From Candidatus Aminicenantota bacterium (GTDB taxonomy: Bacteria; Acidobacteriota; Aminicenantia; Aminicenantales; Aminicenantaceae): DNA of 8,626 bases. Positions 5,149 to 8,626 of the stretch are shown in pieces. The stretch is from positions 1-8,626 of the forward strand of contig JAFGNQ010000046.1 of assembly GCA_016926925.1 (NCBI GenBank), written 5' to 3'. The notes beneath the pieces are model-generated. The model had not been told where the DNA came from. It did no database searches and saw only the letters and a program-made list of their open reading frames with translations. Positions within the stretch are counted from its first letter, which is position 1, and each line of letters begins with the position of its first letter. Both the position numbers and the translations under genes were made by a program.

Positions 5149-7217
5149 AGAACGTATTGAGAATCACGGTATTGACTGCAATCGCGGCATCGGTCATATT
5201 TTTTGTATCGAGATTGAAGCGCGAAAAACCGAATGTAATACCGCAAACGACTTCGGACTATGTTGCTTCCATCGCTGTTCAAGAAAGACAGCTTATTCTC
5301 CTGGAAGGAGAGGAAAAAAAGATCCGCATAAGCCTGGAAAACAGGGGCAGATCCGTCTGGTCATCGACGGGGAATCATCCGACTCTTCTCTTCTGCGAAC
5401 TGCACGACCGGCAGGGAAATATCCTGAAACGGAACAGGAACCAATTCCCGCTTCGGGAAAAACTGCGGCCCGGAGATTCGGCGGACATGGAGGTGAATAT
5501 CACCGCCCCTGTCAGTGAGGGAAAATACACCCTCGATTTCAAGCTTTTTAAAAAAGAAGTGGCTTGGTTTCTGAATCCGGAGCCGGAAAAATCGAGAGTC
5601 GCATTAACGGTCAAGGAACGAAAGTGGCCCGGTGATCCCAAAGCTCCAGATCTGGCGTACGGTTCCTACACGAAAATCGACTGCGACACAAAAATTTTCG
5701 CTGATATCTTCAAAATGATACGCCTGACTCTCCACCAAAACGAAGTGCGCTTTGACGGAAAGACCGGCAAGGTTTTCGGATTCTATGCGGGCAGCGGCTA
5801 TCCTCAAATCTGGTTGAGGGATGCCAATACCCTGCTTCCGGTCCTCATATATTTCTATGAGAGCCCCGTGCTCTCTAGCTGGCTGGAAGAACACCTTGTC
5901 CATCAGAAAGAGGACGGCTCTCTCCAGGACACTATAGATGAGACCGGCCGTACCGGAAAAAATACAACCGAGACCGACCAAGAAACGAGTGCCGTCCAAT
6001 CCGGTTATCAGGTTTATCGAGTACTCGGACCGCACTGGTTACAAAAGGAAATCAACGGTGAAAAAATTATCCACCGCCTGGAGCAGTCTCTTCGCTATCT
6101 TCTCGACCACCGGTACGATGCCCGTTACAAGCTCATAACGGGTGCGCATACGGCCGACTGGGGGGATGTGGATGCTGTGGATTCAGATGTAACTGCGGTC
6201 GACGTGGACGAGAGAACTCACTGGACTGTCGATATCTACGACCAGAGCATGTTTTATCAATCCTGTCTCCAGATTGCTGAGATGCTGGCAGCCGCAGGAC
6301 GGGAGGAGAATGAGGAGTTCTGGCGTACCCAGGCACAATCGATCCGGCAAAACGCGAACCATTGGCTGTGGCAGGAGGACAGAGGCTACTTCAGAGTCCA
6401 CCGGCACACCGACGACTGGACCCATGATTTCGATGAAGATGGAATATTCCCCATGGGAGGCAACGCCCAGGCCGTTCTCTCGGGAATGGCCGATGGGGAC
6501 CAATCGCGCCGAATCATCGAAGAAGCCCTCCGAAGACAGCAGGCTTTCGAGGTTTCTACGATAAGCGGCACGCTTCTGCCCCCCTATCCACGGAAATTTT
6601 TCAGACATCCGATGCTGGACGAACCCTACGAATATCAAAACGGCGGACAGTGGGATTGGTTCGGAGCCAGACTTATCACCGCTATGTTCGCCCGCGGTTT
6701 TTCTCTAGAAGCCAAGAAAAAATTGCTCGAGATAGGAGAAAAGAATATCGCCAACAGCGGGTTTTTCGAATGGGACAGCAAGGACGGGATCGGTCAGGGG
6801 AGCTCTCGTTTCCTCGGCAGTGCCGGGAGCATCGGACAGGCGCTTTTTGAAGGTTACTTCGGAATCCGGATGGGACGTGATTTTCTGAACCTGGAGCCGA
6901 AGTTGGGCCGGGATTCCGCAATAATTCATGTGTACCAGCCGGCTACCGATACCTACGTCGCCTATGAGTATGCATTCGACACCGACAGGGAAAAACTCCG
7001 TTTGGAATACAACAGCAATTTCAGCGGACACGGAGTCATCAAGATTTGGAACGTTTGGTCCGCTCACGAAAACGGCCAAGCGATGGAGATCAAGGCGCTT
7101 GATGTCTTTATGGACGGAGAAAAGGTGGCCTTCCAAACTGAAAAACGCAATACAGACACCTTCATCGTCATCCCGACGGATTTCCAAAACCACACGATCA
7201 GGATCGCCCCCAGGTAA
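5145..7217 (+). CDS. Membrane-anchored six-hairpin glycosidase with Ig-like domain
   Basis: A 690-residue protein that probably hydrolyses a surface or exported polysaccharide. One hydrophobic segment (about 5-22) anchors it. Residues about 40-155 look like an Ig-like beta-sandwich, with the pattern W..TGNHP, a PG turn near 109-110, GKYTLDF and AWF. Residues about 180-610 resemble the alpha/alpha-toroid superfamily of glucoamylases, GH63 enzymes and the glycogen-debranching C-domain. IWLRDANTLLP (222-232) matches the substrate-binding Arg-Asp motif, HTADWGDVD (335-343) probably holds the general acid, YQNGGQWDWFGARLI (497-511) follows, and FFEWDSKDGIGQG (540-552) offers Glu542 as general base. 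The last 80 residues are beta-rich. Residue roles are assigned by analogy. Basic residues follow the anchor (RLKREK, 23-28), so the side of the membrane is not obvious, though the Ig-like domain and the pathway suggest the periplasm. The exact family and substrate are unknown. In a polysaccharide operon such enzymes usually control chain length or recycle product. Confidence 0.82.
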   Translation: MKNVLRITVLTAIAASVIFFVSRLKREKPNVIPQTTSDYVASIAVQERQLILLEGEEKKIRISLENRGRSVWSSTGNHPTLLFCELHDRQGNILKRNRNQFPLREKLRPGDSADMEVNITAPVSEGKYTLDFKLFKKEVAWFLNPEPEKSRVALTVKERKWPGDPKAPDLAYGSYTKIDCDTKIFADIFKMIRLTLHQNEVRFDGKTGKVFGFYAGSGYPQIWLRDANTLLPVLIYFYESPVLSSWLEEHLVHQKEDGSLQDTIDETGRTGKNTTETDQETSAVQSGYQVYRVLGPHWLQKEINGEKIIHRLEQSLRYLLDHRYDARYKLITGAHTADWGDVDAVDSDVTAVDVDERTHWTVDIYDQSMFYQSCLQIAEMLAAAGREENEEFWRTQAQSIRQNANHWLWQEDRGYFRVHRHTDDWTHDFDEDGIFPMGGNAQAVLSGMADGDQSRRIIEEALRRQQAFEVSTISGTLLPPYPRKFFRHPMLDEPYEYQNGGQWDWFGARLITAMFARGFSLEAKKKLLEIGEKNIANSGFFEWDSKDGIGQGSSRFLGSAGSIGQALFEGYFGIRMGRDFLNLEPKLGRDSAIIHVYQPATDTYVAYEYAFDTDREKLRLEYNSNFSGHGVIKIWNVWSAHENGQAMEIKALDVFMDGEKVAFQTEKRNTDTFIVIPTDFQNHTIRIAPR

Positions 7218-7241
7218 TAACTTTTTCTGCCATCCGGAGAA

Positions 7242-8626
7242 TCAAGAAACGGGCTTGCCCTTGAAACGTATGGTCCCTATGGCCACACCAAGGTTTCTTG
7301 GATCGGAGGTTCCCATGACTTTCTGAGGATTCCAGGTCCTGTTTACCTCAACAAGGAGAATCACTTTCAGGCCGACCTTCGAAGCCACATCGAGTTCATA
7401 TTCCCGCCAGCCGCCTGTGTCCATCACGACTTCCTTCAAAACCGTTTTTTCCCTGAAGAAATCCGTTGTTGTCGAGATGCGGACCGTGACCGGATTGTCG
7501 CCGATGTCTGGGTGGGACGCAAGCAATGGGAGGATCATCACCGAACCGGTGATTCGGATCGTTTTGCCCCCGTAGCTTCCGGTCCATTGAAATTCTTCCC
7601 CTGCGGCTGTTACTTCCTTCTTGGACAATCCGAAATACTGTGTCAGGTCGAACATCTCAGTCCTTCTTTTGAGCGACAAGGAATGCGTCGAATTCCAGAG
7701 ATGCACACCGGCAAAAACAACGATCAACAGAATGCTCAGGAGATTTATCTTGCTTGCAAAAAAAGACTTGCGTTCTCTGCTCTCATCATTCGGTCGACAA
7801 CAAAACAGCACCGCCACCAAGAGCCAAAACATGTATTTGATTTCATAGCTGCCGATGTATGTGTGGAACTGAATGTTGACGAAATACGAGGCTATGCCCG
7901 CCATCGCTCCGATCAAAATGAACCCGCTCTTGTCATTCACAAGAGAAGCGGCGTATCTTCTTTTCATCTGCCTTATGATTTCCCAAAAGATCCACAATAC
8001 AAAAATCAATCCGGCGGCTCCCAATTCCGAGCCCACTTGAAGAAGATAGTTTTCGGCTGATTGTGGAGCGATGATCGGGACATGGTGGATTTGAGCGTAG
8101 TTTGGAACCTCGATGATATAGCTTCCGATTCCCGTCCCGCTGAGAGGGTAATCTTTCATCATCAGGGCGGCATTTTTCCATAAGTGGAATCGAGGGGAAG
8201 TCGCGGAGCCCCTGGCTCTCTGTTGGAGGATGGGGCTCCATCTCTCGAGCGTTTTCGATTTGAGGATTTTTCCATCGGATAGAAAAAACAAAGCGGTTAC
8301 CGCCAGAAATCCGAGGAGCACAAGAGAGGCTCCGCCGAGAATAAAGATGGAGGAGCGCTTATTCCAAGACTTCCGGACCGATATCCTTCCCAGAAACAGA
8401 ACGGCAAAAACCAGGACGGAAACCCACACGCACAGCAAACCGCTCCTCGACCCGATGACAAAGATCATGTACATGCCTACTAGGGATAGGAGCAGCGGCA
8501 ACAGCCGAACAGCTCCCTTGAGGGATAGAAAAAGCCCGAAGAACAAAGGAACGATCATGCCGATATAGACACCGAAGGACAGGACATCTTTAAAAGTACC
8601 GTTGATCAATCCCTCTGATATTCCCC
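7242..8626 (-). CDS. O-antigen ligase family protein with C-terminal beta domain, 5' truncated
   Basis: A second Wzy/WaaL-type inner-membrane protein, convergent with the glycosidase. The frame is open to the window edge; a TTG at 8609 is not a believable start, because the sequence there (GLINGTFKD) matches the middle of family members, so about five N-terminal membrane segments lie outside. Numbering from that TTG codon, GSRSGLL (53-59) and SPRFHLWKNAALM (138-150) with GTGIGSY (158-164) are family motifs. APQSAENYLLQVGSELGAAG (181-200) sits where most members have His-Asn-x-x-Leu, so Glu186 replaces the usual histidine; H175 and H176 lie nearby. Further membrane segments are near 199-212, 231-245, 257-271 and 290-304. 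Residues about 315-455 form a soluble beta-rich domain, starting FDLTQYFGLSKKE and including FQWTG, VEVNRTWNP and TSDPRNLGVAIG. This resembles an extension I recall from deltaproteobacterial exopolysaccharide ligases. Polymerase versus ligase cannot be decided. Confidence 0.85.
   Translation of the reverse strand, partial: GISEGLINGTFKDVLSFGVYIGMIVPLFFGLFLSLKGAVRLLPLLLSLVGMYMIFVIGSRSGLLCVWVSVLVFAVLFLGRISVRKSWNKRSSIFILGGASLVLLGFLAVTALFFLSDGKILKSKTLERWSPILQQRARGSATSPRFHLWKNAALMMKDYPLSGTGIGSYIIEVPNYAQIHHVPIIAPQSAENYLLQVGSELGAAGLIFVLWIFWEIIRQMKRRYAASLVNDKSGFILIGAMAGIASYFVNIQFHTYIGSYEIKYMFWLLVAVLFCCRPNDESRERKSFFASKINLLSILLIVVFAGVHLWNSTHSLSLKRRTEMFDLTQYFGLSKKEVTAAGEEFQWTGSYGGKTIRITGSVMILPLLASHPDIGDNPVTVRISTTTDFFREKTVLKEVVMDTGGWREYELDVASKVGLKVILLVEVNRTWNPQKVMGTSDPRNLGVAIGTIRFKGKPVS

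Noticed and set aside
6919..6935. AATAATTCATG resembling the spacer dyad.
   Set aside because: It matches only part of the dyad, lies within the glycosidase coding sequence and lacks the flanking repeat bases.
7249..7262. GGGCTTGCCC as a terminator stem for the convergent pair.
   Set aside because: The stem is four base pairs with a two-base loop, lies inside the ligase coding sequence and lacks a following T run.
7512..8060. Long + strand frame of 182 codons opposite the second ligase.
   Set aside because: It is antisense to a clearly conserved membrane protein frame and shows no coherent domain.

Overview
The window holds five protein genes. A maturation gene for [NiFe] hydrogenase (hypE) is followed by a short repeat-rich spacer and then a compact surface-polysaccharide locus. 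The organism is a Gram-negative, probably anaerobic bacterium. HypE implies a [NiFe] hydrogenase, and the polysaccharide genes (a WbaP-type phosphoglycosyltransferase and two O-antigen ligase/polymerase-type proteins) imply undecaprenyl-linked glycan export. The style of the proteins suggests the Desulfobacterota (former Deltaproteobacteria). That placement is an inference from family resemblance and no marker gene supports it.

Layout. Bases 1-118 carry no convincing gene but include a good ribosome binding site for hypE (119-1105, +). The 281-base spacer 1106-1386 is unusual. It contains a 198-base segment bounded by perfect 15-base inverted repeats, nested hairpins, a 24-base direct repeat, three copies of the dyad TGAAT-N-ATTCA, and a near-consensus sigma-70 promoter just outside the right inverted repeat. 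The second copy of the direct repeat runs into the next gene and supplies its start codon.

The + strand polysaccharide genes follow. First is a long-form WbaP-like phosphoglycosyltransferase (1387-2820). Next is a Wzy/WaaL-family membrane protein (2890-5148) whose large periplasmic loop carries an insertion of roughly 340 residues that looks like TPR repeats. Third, overlapping by ATGA, is a membrane-anchored six-hairpin (alpha/alpha toroid) glycosidase with an N-terminal Ig-like domain (5145-7217). On the opposite strand and convergent, with 24 bases between stops, is a second Wzy/WaaL-family protein with a C-terminal beta-rich domain (7242-8626, truncated by the window edge).

Together the genes suggest glycan initiation on undecaprenyl phosphate (WbaP-like), polymerisation or ligation of the lipid-linked glycan (one or both Wzy/WaaL proteins), and trimming or degradation of the polymer by the anchored glycosidase. 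No sugar-adding glycosyltransferase or flippase lies in the window, so the locus must continue elsewhere. The most distinctive features are the ligase split by a TPR-like insertion and the repeat element that appears to supply both the border and the start codon of the polysaccharide operon.
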